A stretch of 7,027 bases of DNA from an uncultured Lachnobacterium sp. (GTDB lineage Bacteria > Bacillota > Clostridia > Lachnospirales > Lachnospiraceae): the NCBI GenBank assembly GCA_945971355.1, contig CAMFPD010000117.1, positions 1 through 7,027 of the forward strand, read 5' to 3'. The translations under genes and the position numbers were made by a program. Positions 1 through 6,297 of the stretch are shown here, piece after piece. Within the stretch, counting starts at the first letter, position 1, and every line of letters begins with the position of its first letter. Under the pieces are notes generated by a model. The model saw only the letters and a program-made list of their open reading frames with translations. It ran no database searches and was not told where the DNA came from.

Positions 1-651
1 CTTGGGTATGTGGTGACCTTCGTTTAACATCTTTTTTCTAAAGCCCTTAAGTCTCTGGTTTGATATACCGTCTGTCCTTTTCCCTGCAATAAAAACTACA
101 TTGCTATAACCGCAGACACACATGTGCTCGGCAGCGTACTCTCCAGCAAGAGAGTGGTTTGTGTCAATCCAGCAGAGCCTGTCATTAAATTCGGGGTGCC
201 CGATTATAATGTGAGGAAAGGATTCCTTGATAAGCAGGTCTGCAAGCTCCTCATTGATTGCCGAACCATGGACGATAAGCCCATCTGATGAATGACTCTT
301 GATTTCCATAAGGGCGCGCTCGCCGGGAAATGCCTCCTCTGAGGTGTCAACCAGTGACAGGGTGAAATTACACTCTGATAACTGATGATGGACACCGCAC
401 ATGATGTCAAACATATGTGGGTTATAGTAGGCGGCAGCTTTGCCAAGGTTTGTCAGGTAAACAATATTCTTGGTGGTCTGTCTGGCAAAGCACACGGCTC
501 TGGAATTTGGAATATAGTTTAGTTTTCTAATTGCTTCATTGACGCGGGATGTGGTCTCTGCAGATATTGTAGTCCAGCCGTTTAGCACCTTGGACACGGT
601 GGATTTGGAAACTCCTGCCTCGTTTGCTACATCATTTATAGTGATCGCCAT
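1..651 (-). CDS. LacI-family transcriptional repressor (partial, C-terminus outside window)
   Basis: Reading frame of 217 codons on the minus strand, open to the window edge; LacI-family proteins are usually about 330-345 aa, so roughly the last third is missing. The start is the ATG at 651-649, preceded by an AGGAGG ribosome binding site (660-665) 8 nt away. The N-terminus is a classical LacI helix-turn-helix (TINDVANEAGVSKSTVSKVLNG, split here as residues 4-14 and 15-25), followed by a hinge-helix motif YIPNSRAVCFAR at 46-57. From about residue 62 the periplasmic-binding-protein-like sensor domain begins, with DGLIVHGS and the FPHIIIGHPEFND strand-turn typical of effector-binding domains. 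It lies divergent to the sugar transport operon at 880-6208, so it is inferred to repress that operon in the absence of a malto-oligosaccharide-type inducer. The actual ligand cannot be read from the sequence. Family call very sure; target and ligand inferred. Confidence 0.95.
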   Translation of the reverse strand, partial: MAITINDVANEAGVSKSTVSKVLNGWTTISAETTSRVNEAIRKLNYIPNSRAVCFARQTTKNIVYLTNLGKAAAYYNPHMFDIMCGVHHQLSECNFTLSLVDTSEEAFPGERALMEIKSHSSDGLIVHGSAINEELADLLIKESFPHIIIGHPEFNDRLCWIDTNHSLAGEYAAEHMCVCGYSNVVFIAGKRTDGISNQRLKGFRKKMLNEGHHIPK

Positions 652-659
652 GTCTATTT

Positions 660-665
660 CCTCCT
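660..665 (-). promoter_or_regulatory. Ribosome binding site of the LacI-type gene
   Basis: AGGAGG on the minus strand, 8 nt before the ATG at 651. It fixes the start of the repressor and gives exactly the expected N-terminus (MAITINDVANEAGVS). Confidence 0.85.
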
Positions 666-728
666 AAGAATATGCTAAGAAAATTTAAGGAAAAAGTCCA
701 TTAATAAAAATGCACTAATTATATAAAC

Positions 729-746
729 AAGTGTAGCGGTTTCCTT
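729..746. promoter_or_regulatory. Candidate LacI-type operator O2 (imperfect palindrome)
   Basis: Read on the minus strand this is AAGGAAAC-CG-CTACACTT. The left arm is identical to the left arm of the perfect palindrome at 850-867, and the centre is CG, as in many LacI-family operators. The right arm matches the ideal mirror (GTTTCCTT) at only 4 of 8 positions. It lies inside the candidate repressor promoter, so binding would block that promoter. An inference from shared sequence and position. Confidence 0.4.
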
Positions 747-757
747 ACAAAAGTCAA
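730..757 (-). promoter_or_regulatory. Candidate promoter of the LacI-type repressor gene
   Basis: On the minus strand there is a -35-like TTGACT (752-757, 5 of 6 to consensus), a 16-nt spacer and a -10-like TACACT (730-735, 4 of 6). A perfect TATAAT also occurs on this strand at 718-723, but no good -35 sits 16-18 nt ahead of it. The spacer of the first candidate contains the AAGGAAAC half-site (739-746), which would fit autoregulation. Matched by eye only. Confidence 0.45.
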
Positions 758-776
758 TTAATGAGAGTGGAAAAGC

Positions 777-805
777 TTGAAAGAAAAGGGTTTACAGAAT
801 AACAT
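777..805 (+). promoter_or_regulatory. Candidate promoter of the sugar transport operon
   Basis: TTGAAA at 777-782 (5 of 6 to -35 consensus), 17-nt spacer, TAACAT at 800-805 (4 of 6 to -10 consensus). Transcription would begin near 812, leaving a 5' leader of about 68 nt that carries the palindrome at 852-865. Other hexamers (TTTACA at 791, TTGACT at 826) have no well-spaced -10. Moderate to weak support. Confidence 0.35.
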
Positions 806-819
806 CAAGTTACAAGCAG

Positions 820-834
820 GTGAGATTGACTCAC
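820..834. repeat. Short inverted repeat upstream of the sugar operon
   Basis: GTGAG-ATTGA-CTCAC, two perfect 5-nt arms around 5 nt, between the candidate operon promoter and the operator-like palindrome. It may be a binding site for another regulator or a small hairpin in the leader RNA; the arms are short enough for chance. Confidence 0.4.
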
Positions 835-851
835 AAATAATAATATTTTAA

Positions 852-865
852 GGAAACAAGTTTCC
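852..865. promoter_or_regulatory. Candidate LacI-type operator O1 (perfect palindrome)
   Basis: GGAAAC-AA-GTTTCC: two perfect 6-nt arms around a 2-nt centre, ending 3 nt before the GGGAGG ribosome binding site of the binding-protein gene. Flanking A/A bases give an extended arm AAGGAAAC. A 2-nt loop is too short for an RNA hairpin, so a DNA-binding site for a dimeric protein is the better reading. The divergent LacI-type repressor is the obvious candidate. Downstream of the likely start of transcription, it would act as a roadblock. Confidence 0.6.
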
Positions 866-868
866 AAA

Positions 869-874
869 GGGAGG
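869..874 (+). promoter_or_regulatory. Ribosome binding site of the sugar-binding lipoprotein gene
   Basis: GGGAGG with a 5-nt spacer to the ATG at 880; it supports this start, which also gives a proper lipoprotein signal peptide. Confidence 0.85.
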
Positions 875-879
875 TAATT

Positions 880-2205
880 ATGAAGAAGAAAATCTTAGCG
901 TCAATTCTTTCTGCCGGCATGCTGGTAAGTCTGATGGCTGGCTGTGGAAGCAATGCGGCAGAGACCGGTAACGAAGTTCAAAGCGGAGGAACAGAAAAAT
1001 CCTCTGACAGTGAGAAGCAAAGCACCAAGGTTGACAACGCAGATGATGCGATTCAGGGACTTATTGATTCTACAGATGGCACTGTGGAGCTGACATTGTG
1101 GTGCTCAGAGACAGAGGCTTATCAAACCACAATGAAGGAAATCGTAGATGAATTTGAGGCGGCTTATCCTGATGTTGACTTTGATATCACCATAGGAGCA
1201 GAGTCTGAGGCTAACTGTAAGGATGATGTGCTGGCAGATCCGGAGGCTGCGGCAGACTTATTCGTTTTTGCAGATGACCAGCTTGTGGATATGGTAAATG
1301 CGGGGGTACTCCAGAGCATAGATGCTACCTATACATATGACCCGGCTGAGACCAATGCAGTGTCAACAGTAGAGGCGGCTTCTGTGGATGGCACACTTTA
1401 TGCTTATCCTCTGACAGCGTCAAATGGATATTTCCTTTTCTATGACAAGAATGAGTTGACTGACGAGGACGTGTCATCCTGGGATAACCTCTTGGCAGCA
1501 GCAGAGGCAAAGGGCAAGACTGTTGGAATGGAAGTGTCTGGAGCATGGTTTTTGTATGGCTTCTTTGCAGGAGCAGGGCTTGATATGCATTTGGGAGACG
1601 ATGGCAAGAACGTATGTAACTGGAATGCAACTGATACAAAATATACAGGAGCAGACGTAGCTGCTGCAGTAACAAAAATCTGCCAGAGCAGTGCCATGGT
1701 AAACTGCGTCAACGAGGATGCGCAGGCATTTGCTCTGGACGGCAAGATGATTGCTGATGTAAACGGAACCTGGGCAACAAATGCCTTTATGGAAGCCTAT
1801 GGCGATGGATATGCAGCAGTCAAACTCCCTACCTTTACAGTAAACGGAGACCAGGTACAGATGAGCTCGTTTGCAGGCTACAAGTTCCTTGGTGTTAATT
1901 CATATTCAAAAAATATCGGATGGTCAATGCTTTTGGCAGAGTACATCACAAGCGAGGCAAGTCAGGAAAAGATTGGTGTTGCAACAGGCGAAGGCCCTGC
2001 CAATATCAACGCAGCAGCATCTGAGGAGATTGCAAACCTTCCTGCACTTGCCGCTCTGACAGACCAGTCAAACTACGCAGACTTACAGCGTGTAGGAGAC
2101 AACTACTGGGATCCGGCAGCAACACTGGGACAGTCACTGGTCGAGGGCAAATATGATGATGTGCAGGCATTACTTGATGAAGCAGTAGAGGGAATCACTC
2201 AGTAA
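880..2205 (+). CDS. Maltose/maltodextrin-type ABC transporter substrate-binding lipoprotein
   Basis: 441 aa extracellular solute-binding protein (family 1, MalE-like). Residues 1-21 are a lipoprotein signal peptide: MKKK, a hydrophobic stretch, then lipobox LMAGC with Cys22 as the lipid-anchored residue. Residues 23 to about 65 are a Ser/Thr/Gly/Asp-rich linker. The two-lobed binding domain follows, starting near VELTLWCSETEAYQ, with the family-typical segments DLFVFADDQLVDMVNAG, YAYPLTASNGYFLFYDK and, near the end, a helical DDVQALLDEAVEGI. Membrane-anchored, it should capture malto-oligosaccharides and hand them to the two permeases encoded next. Sugar class is inferred from the permease types and the GH13 gene in the same operon; a different alpha-glucan ligand is possible. 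The mature part has five cysteines besides the lipid anchor (75, 113, 246, 268, 276). First gene of the operon. Confidence 0.93.
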   Translation: MKKKILASILSAGMLVSLMAGCGSNAAETGNEVQSGGTEKSSDSEKQSTKVDNADDAIQGLIDSTDGTVELTLWCSETEAYQTTMKEIVDEFEAAYPDVDFDITIGAESEANCKDDVLADPEAAADLFVFADDQLVDMVNAGVLQSIDATYTYDPAETNAVSTVEAASVDGTLYAYPLTASNGYFLFYDKNELTDEDVSSWDNLLAAAEAKGKTVGMEVSGAWFLYGFFAGAGLDMHLGDDGKNVCNWNATDTKYTGADVAAAVTKICQSSAMVNCVNEDAQAFALDGKMIADVNGTWATNAFMEAYGDGYAAVKLPTFTVNGDQVQMSSFAGYKFLGVNSYSKNIGWSMLLAEYITSEASQEKIGVATGEGPANINAAASEEIANLPALAALTDQSNYADLQRVGDNYWDPAATLGQSLVEGKYDDVQALLDEAVEGITQ

Positions 2206-2219
2206 GAGGATGGAGTAAA

Positions 2220-3623
2220 ATGAGACGATATTTCACTGATTTTGGAAAAGCAATTAAAAATGGAGATGTATGGACGCGCTTGTCATTAATTGTCATGGGT
2301 GCAGGATATTTTGGCAGAAAGCAGATTGTTAAGGGAATCCTTATGACTCTCATAGAGCTTGGATTTGTCCTCTTTACTGCCAGAGTTTCATGGCAGTATA
2401 TAAGGAGGCTGAATACCCTTGGAACTGTCCAGAGGGAGGAGATATTTGATCCTCTGACCCTGTCCAAAACAGTGAATGACTACGACAATTCATTGCTCAT
2501 CCTCCTGCTGGGGGTAATAGGAATAATTCTCATTTTTGCCTTCGTAGTTTTATACATAGGAAATATGAAGCATGTATACAGCTTGCAGAGGCTCAAGGAG
2601 CAGGGAAAGCATATTAACACTTTCGGGGAGGATTTGGCAGCTCTTGTGAATGAAAAATTTCACATAACTTTGCTCACCCTGCCGGCTCTGGGAGTGATAC
2701 TGATTAATGTAATACCAATCATATTTATGGTCTGTGTCGCCTTTACCAATTACGACAAGGACCATCAGCCGCCTACATACCTGTTTACATGGGTAGGACT
2801 TGAAAACTTTGAGCAGATGTTTACATCGAATACTACTGTGACTTTTGGTTTTGTCTTTGTGAGAATCCTGATTTGGACTCTTTTCTGGTCGGTTATTGCC
2901 ACCTTTTCCACATATATAGGCGGCATCCTCCTGGCAAAGCTCATAAATGACAGAGTTGTGAAATTAAAGAAGCTGTGGCGCAGCATATTTGTGGTGACGA
3001 TTGCGATTCCGCAGTTTGTAACCATGCTTCTGGTGGGCAAGATGTTTGGCGATTACGGAATTGTAAACAGTATTTGCAATAATATAGGGTTGACCGGCTG
3101 GATGCAAAGCGCCGGTCTGGTAAGTGATGGCTTGAGCTACATCCCTTTCCTCTCCAAACCGGGGTGGGCTCATGTGACCATCATACTTATTAATCTTTGG
3201 GTGGGTATTCCCTACCAGATGCTTGCGGCAACAGGCATACTGCTCAACATACCGGAGGAGCAGCTTGAAAGCGCAAGGATAGATGGGGCTAATGAAAGGC
3301 AGATATTTAGAAAAATAATCATGCCTTACATGCTTTTTGTCACCGGACCAAGCCTGATTACAGCACTGGTGTCAAATATCAATAACTTTAATGTCATATA
3401 CCTTTTGACAAGTGACTATGTCACACCGAGCATGAAGTTTGCCAATTCCAGCGCCAAAGAGGTGGATTTGCTAATTACATGGCTTTTCACACTGACCAAT
3501 CAGGAGTCAAATTATAAGATGGCATCTGTGATTGGAATTATTGTCTTTGCTATATGTGCCACGCTTACGCTTATAAGCTTTTCGAGATTTATCGCAGGAA
3601 ACAGAGAGGAGGACTACCAATAA
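2220..3623 (+). CDS. MalF-like maltose/maltodextrin ABC transporter permease
   Basis: 467 aa integral membrane protein of the binding-protein-dependent transport permease family, MalF type. About eight hydrophobic segments are visible (roughly 37-58, 92-114, 148-176, 208-238, 254-276, 318-343, 370-395, 433-457); eight, rather than the six of most sugar permeases, is a MalF trait. The large external P2 loop of enterobacterial MalF is not present. The EAA loop that docks on the ATPase is at 350-369 (ESARIDGANERQIFRKIIMP), with the key Gly356. The start at 2220 follows the upstream stop by 14 nt and is preceded by a GGATGGAG ribosome binding site (2208-2214 region). It pairs with the MalG-like protein encoded immediately downstream, whose start codon overlaps this stop. 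Long N-terminal part (1-145) with two membrane segments is usual in Firmicutes members. Confidence 0.93.
   Translation: MRRYFTDFGKAIKNGDVWTRLSLIVMGAGYFGRKQIVKGILMTLIELGFVLFTARVSWQYIRRLNTLGTVQREEIFDPLTLSKTVNDYDNSLLILLLGVIGIILIFAFVVLYIGNMKHVYSLQRLKEQGKHINTFGEDLAALVNEKFHITLLTLPALGVILINVIPIIFMVCVAFTNYDKDHQPPTYLFTWVGLENFEQMFTSNTTVTFGFVFVRILIWTLFWSVIATFSTYIGGILLAKLINDRVVKLKKLWRSIFVVTIAIPQFVTMLLVGKMFGDYGIVNSICNNIGLTGWMQSAGLVSDGLSYIPFLSKPGWAHVTIILINLWVGIPYQMLAATGILLNIPEEQLESARIDGANERQIFRKIIMPYMLFVTGPSLITALVSNINNFNVIYLLTSDYVTPSMKFANSSAKEVDLLITWLFTLTNQESNYKMASVIGIIVFAICATLTLISFSRFIAGNREEDYQ
3606..3612 (+). promoter_or_regulatory. Ribosome binding site of the MalG-like gene, inside the MalF-like gene
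   Basis: GAGGAGG lying in the last codons of the preceding gene, 10 nt before the ATG at 3623. It decides the start: the in-frame ATG at 3554 would add 23 residues (MCHAYAYKLFE...) overlapping the upstream gene and has no such site. Confidence 0.8.
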
Positions 3624-4465
3624 TGAAAAAAGCATGGAATATTATCTGGAAGCATGGTCTCCTTATCATCCTGTCGGTTATCTGGATGATACCGATTTTG
3701 TGGCTCTTTGTCACTTCCTTAAGCGGTTATAAGGGCATCAACACCATGCACTTTTTCCCACAGGAATGGACGCTTGATAATTATAAGCAGCTATTTTTTG
3801 AACCGGACACTGTGGCAAACTTCCCGGCATGGTTTAAAAATTCCATGATTATAGGCTGCTTTGTCTGCCTGATTTCCACATTTTTCGTGCTGGGAGTGTC
3901 ATATGCCCTAAGCTGTATGAGGTTTAGGGGGAGAAAACAGCTTATGAGTTTTTCCATAATACTGGGCATGTTTCCGGGAGTCCTGTCAATGATTGCAATT
4001 TACTTTGTGATGAAGCTGGTAGGGCTGTCTGACAGTATAGTGGGGCTTATCGTGGTCTATTCCGGTGCGTCTGGACTGGGCTATCTCATATGCAAGGGAT
4101 TTTTTGATACCATACCGGCATCACTTAGGGAGTCGGCAAAATTAGAAGGAGCCTCCCAGCTTACGATTTTTACCAGAATAGTTATTCCGCTCTCAAAGCC
4201 CATCATCGTGTACACAGTCATTAATTCGTTTCTGGCGCCATGGATGGATTTTGTGATGGCGAAGCTTATGATTAAATCCAAAAATCCTGTGGACTGGACT
4301 GTTGCCATGGGACTTTATAAGCTAGTGGAGCGGACTCTTGTGGGCAATTATTTTTCTGTCTTCTGCGCCGGTGGAATAATTGTCGCAATCCCTATTTCTG
4401 TGCTTTTTGTCATCATGCAGAAATTCTATGTCGAAGGAATAACAGGAGGCGCCGTCAAGGGCTAG
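3623..4465 (+). CDS. MalG-like maltose/maltodextrin ABC transporter permease
   Basis: 280 aa, the usual length for MalG-type permeases. Six membrane segments are visible (roughly 12-34, 74-98, 108-131, 137-158, 191-215, 243-267). The cytoplasmic EAA loop is at 170-189 (ESAKLEGASQLTIFTRIVIP) with Gly176. The C-terminus, FYVEGITGGAVKG, closely resembles the tail of MalG proteins, which in the E. coli transporter reaches towards the ATPase and pore. The start was chosen at 3623 rather than an upstream in-frame ATG because its A is the last base of the upstream TAA stop (TAATG), an arrangement typical of translational coupling, and a GAGGAGG site sits 10 nt ahead. It forms the translocation channel with the MalF-like partner. 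No ATPase gene follows, so an ATPase from elsewhere in the genome must complete the transporter. Confidence 0.94.
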   Translation: MKKAWNIIWKHGLLIILSVIWMIPILWLFVTSLSGYKGINTMHFFPQEWTLDNYKQLFFEPDTVANFPAWFKNSMIIGCFVCLISTFFVLGVSYALSCMRFRGRKQLMSFSIILGMFPGVLSMIAIYFVMKLVGLSDSIVGLIVVYSGASGLGYLICKGFFDTIPASLRESAKLEGASQLTIFTRIVIPLSKPIIVYTVINSFLAPWMDFVMAKLMIKSKNPVDWTVAMGLYKLVERTLVGNYFSVFCAGGIIVAIPISVLFVIMQKFYVEGITGGAVKG

Positions 4466-4483
4466 AAAGGAAAATGAAGGAAG

Positions 4484-6208
4484 ATGAAAAAGGAAGCGAT
4501 ACTGCACATTCCCCTGTCACAATATGCCTATGCAGAGGATGAACACACGCTGGTCATAAGGCTTAGGACTGCCAAGAACGATATGGCTGGCTGTAAGCTG
4601 GTGTATGGAGACCGGGTTGACCAGAATAAAAATATACGGCTGAAAAAACTGGATATGAGGTGCGCTGCCACAGACGATTTGTTTGATTATTATGAGGCTG
4701 TCATTAAGGATAAGTACACCAGGGTCTGCTATTATTTTGAACTGCGGGACGGGTTAGATGTGACAAACTGTCTCTATTACTGCGAGAGAAGCATAACTGA
4801 AAAAATCACAGATAACAGGACTGAGTTTTTCCAATTCCCATATATAAGGAGAGAGGATATAATCCATATTCCAGACTGGGCAAAGAATATGGTCATGTAC
4901 CATATTTTCCCGGACAGCTTTGCCAATGGCAGGCGTCAAATATCAGGCATTGGTGCAAAAAATGGTAAGTGCATTACAAATAATGGTGGTACTTTGAAGG
5001 GAGTTTGTGAAAATCTTGACTATATCAGGGGGCTTGGAGTCAACTGCATATACCTAAATCCTATATTTAAGGCAAATTCCTATCACAAGTATGACACCAT
5101 CGATTATTTTGAGATAGACCCCTGCCTTGGAAGCAAGGATGATTTGAAATATCTGGTTAAAAAATGTCATGAGATGGGCATAAGAGTTTTGCTGGATGGG
5201 GTATTCAATCATTGTGGACCGGACTTTTTTGCCTTTAGGGATGTGATGGAAAAGGGCAGCAGTTCTGAGTATTATGACTGGTTTTACTGTATGCCTGAAC
5301 CAATCGAGTACAAGGATCCGCCGAGCTATGAGGCTTTTGCCTATGTCAAGGAGATGCCAAAGCTTAACACCGGTAATGCTGACTTGCAGAAATACCTGAT
5401 TGATGTGGGAGTCTACTGGATAAAGGAATTTGACATAGACGGCTGGCGGCTTGATGTGGCAAATGAAATAAATCATGACTTTTGGCGGGGTTTCAAAAAG
5501 GCGGTAAAGCAGGTTAAGACAGATGCCTTTATGATTGGGGAAATCTGGGAGGATGCAGGAGCCTGGCTTATGGGAGACCAGTTTGACTCAACTATGAACT
5601 ATAGGTTTTCCTATCTCTGCATAGACTTTTTTGCAAGAAATATCCTCACAGTGTCGGAGTTTGATGCGCAGATTCACAGGATGATAATGCGCTATCCGAG
5701 GGCGGTATCCCTTGCACAGATGAACTTTCTCGATTCCCATGATGTACCCCGTTTCCTGAGTCGGTGCGAGGGAGACAGAGCCAGGATGAAGCTTGGATTT
5801 TTCTATCTGATTATGGGATATGGTGTTCCATCGGTCTTTTATGGGGATGAGTGCTATATTGAGGGTATTGAGGAGCCTGACTATAGGCAGAAGATGCCCT
5901 GGCTCAAGGAGGATAATGACTATGAGCTTTTTAAGGAGTGGATTGCCATTAGGAATAGGCACAGTGCGGTGAGAAATGGAGATTATGTGACCTTGCTTAC
6001 CAGAGATACGGAAGGAATCTATGCATTTGCCAGAGTTAATGATGAGGATGAGGTAATTGTTGTTATAAATAATTCGAGTGAGGATTATGTGTTTGATTCT
6101 GATGATTTGGATGAGATTTGCAGGCAACTTGAGGATTGGACTGGTAAAAGTCATGGGCTTGATATGCCGGAGTGTATTGATAGGTATGGATATGTTGTGA
6201 TTGAATAA
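4484..6208 (+). CDS. Cytoplasmic GH13 alpha-glucan hydrolase (cyclomaltodextrinase/neopullulanase type)
   Basis: 574 aa alpha-amylase-superfamily enzyme without a signal peptide, so it acts in the cytoplasm. Residues 1 to about 115 look like the N-terminal beta-sandwich (CBM34-like) of GH13 subfamily 20. The catalytic barrel runs from about 138 (MYHIFPDSFANG) to 490; a C-terminal beta domain follows. Conserved regions: YHKYD at 200-204, region I DGVFNHCG at 238-245, region II GWRLDVANE at 320-328 with the nucleophile Asp324, region III GEIWE at 352-356 with acid/base Glu353, and region IV FLDSHD at 415-420 with the transition-state Asp420. All three catalytic residues are present, so it should be active. 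Family members hydrolyse cyclodextrins, maltodextrins and pullulan to maltose, glucose or panose; the exact preference cannot be read here. Last gene of the operon, 18 nt after the permease, fitting degradation of imported malto-oligosaccharides. An alpha-glucosidase-like or maltogenic activity is the main alternative. Confidence 0.92.
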   Translation: MKKEAILHIPLSQYAYAEDEHTLVIRLRTAKNDMAGCKLVYGDRVDQNKNIRLKKLDMRCAATDDLFDYYEAVIKDKYTRVCYYFELRDGLDVTNCLYYCERSITEKITDNRTEFFQFPYIRREDIIHIPDWAKNMVMYHIFPDSFANGRRQISGIGAKNGKCITNNGGTLKGVCENLDYIRGLGVNCIYLNPIFKANSYHKYDTIDYFEIDPCLGSKDDLKYLVKKCHEMGIRVLLDGVFNHCGPDFFAFRDVMEKGSSSEYYDWFYCMPEPIEYKDPPSYEAFAYVKEMPKLNTGNADLQKYLIDVGVYWIKEFDIDGWRLDVANEINHDFWRGFKKAVKQVKTDAFMIGEIWEDAGAWLMGDQFDSTMNYRFSYLCIDFFARNILTVSEFDAQIHRMIMRYPRAVSLAQMNFLDSHDVPRFLSRCEGDRARMKLGFFYLIMGYGVPSVFYGDECYIEGIEEPDYRQKMPWLKEDNDYELFKEWIAIRNRHSAVRNGDYVTLLTRDTEGIYAFARVNDEDEVIVVINNSSEDYVFDSDDLDEICRQLEDWTGKSHGLDMPECIDRYGYVVIE

Positions 6209-6225
6209 GGTTCTATTAGTAATTA

Positions 6226-6248
6226 AGGGACGCTCTATGAGAGTCCCT
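6226..6248 (+). terminator. Probable terminator of the sugar operon
   Basis: AGGGACGCTC, loop TAT, GAGAGTCCCT: a 10-position stem with a single G/A mismatch, 17 nt after the GH13 stop. The following tract (TCGATTTGTCTATATTTT) is T-rich but interrupted, so termination may be leaky. It lies between convergent genes; the opposite side is A/T-rich without a clear T run, so it is a weaker stop for the minus-strand gene. Confidence 0.65.
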
Positions 6249-6297
6249 CGATTTGTCTATATTTTAGTTATAATGTGTTGGAAAACAAATACAAGTG

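Noticed and set aside
204..446. 80-codon open frame on the minus strand near the left edge
   Set aside because: It lies in another frame of the LacI-type gene, whose helix-turn-helix and sensor-domain motifs prove the true frame.
731..744. Possible CcpA catabolite-repression (cre) site
   Set aside because: With the CG centre aligned, several fixed positions of the cre consensus do not match.
3554..3622. Upstream extension of the MalG-like gene to an ATG at 3554
   Set aside because: It would overlap the MalF-like gene by 70 nt, adds a sequence unlike MalG N-termini and has no ribosome binding site; 3623 has GAGGAGG and a TAATG overlap.
5588..6154. 188-codon open frame on the minus strand inside the GH13 gene
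   Set aside because: Fully antisense to a gene with all catalytic motifs, no ribosome binding site, low-complexity Ile/Leu-rich product; a shadow frame.
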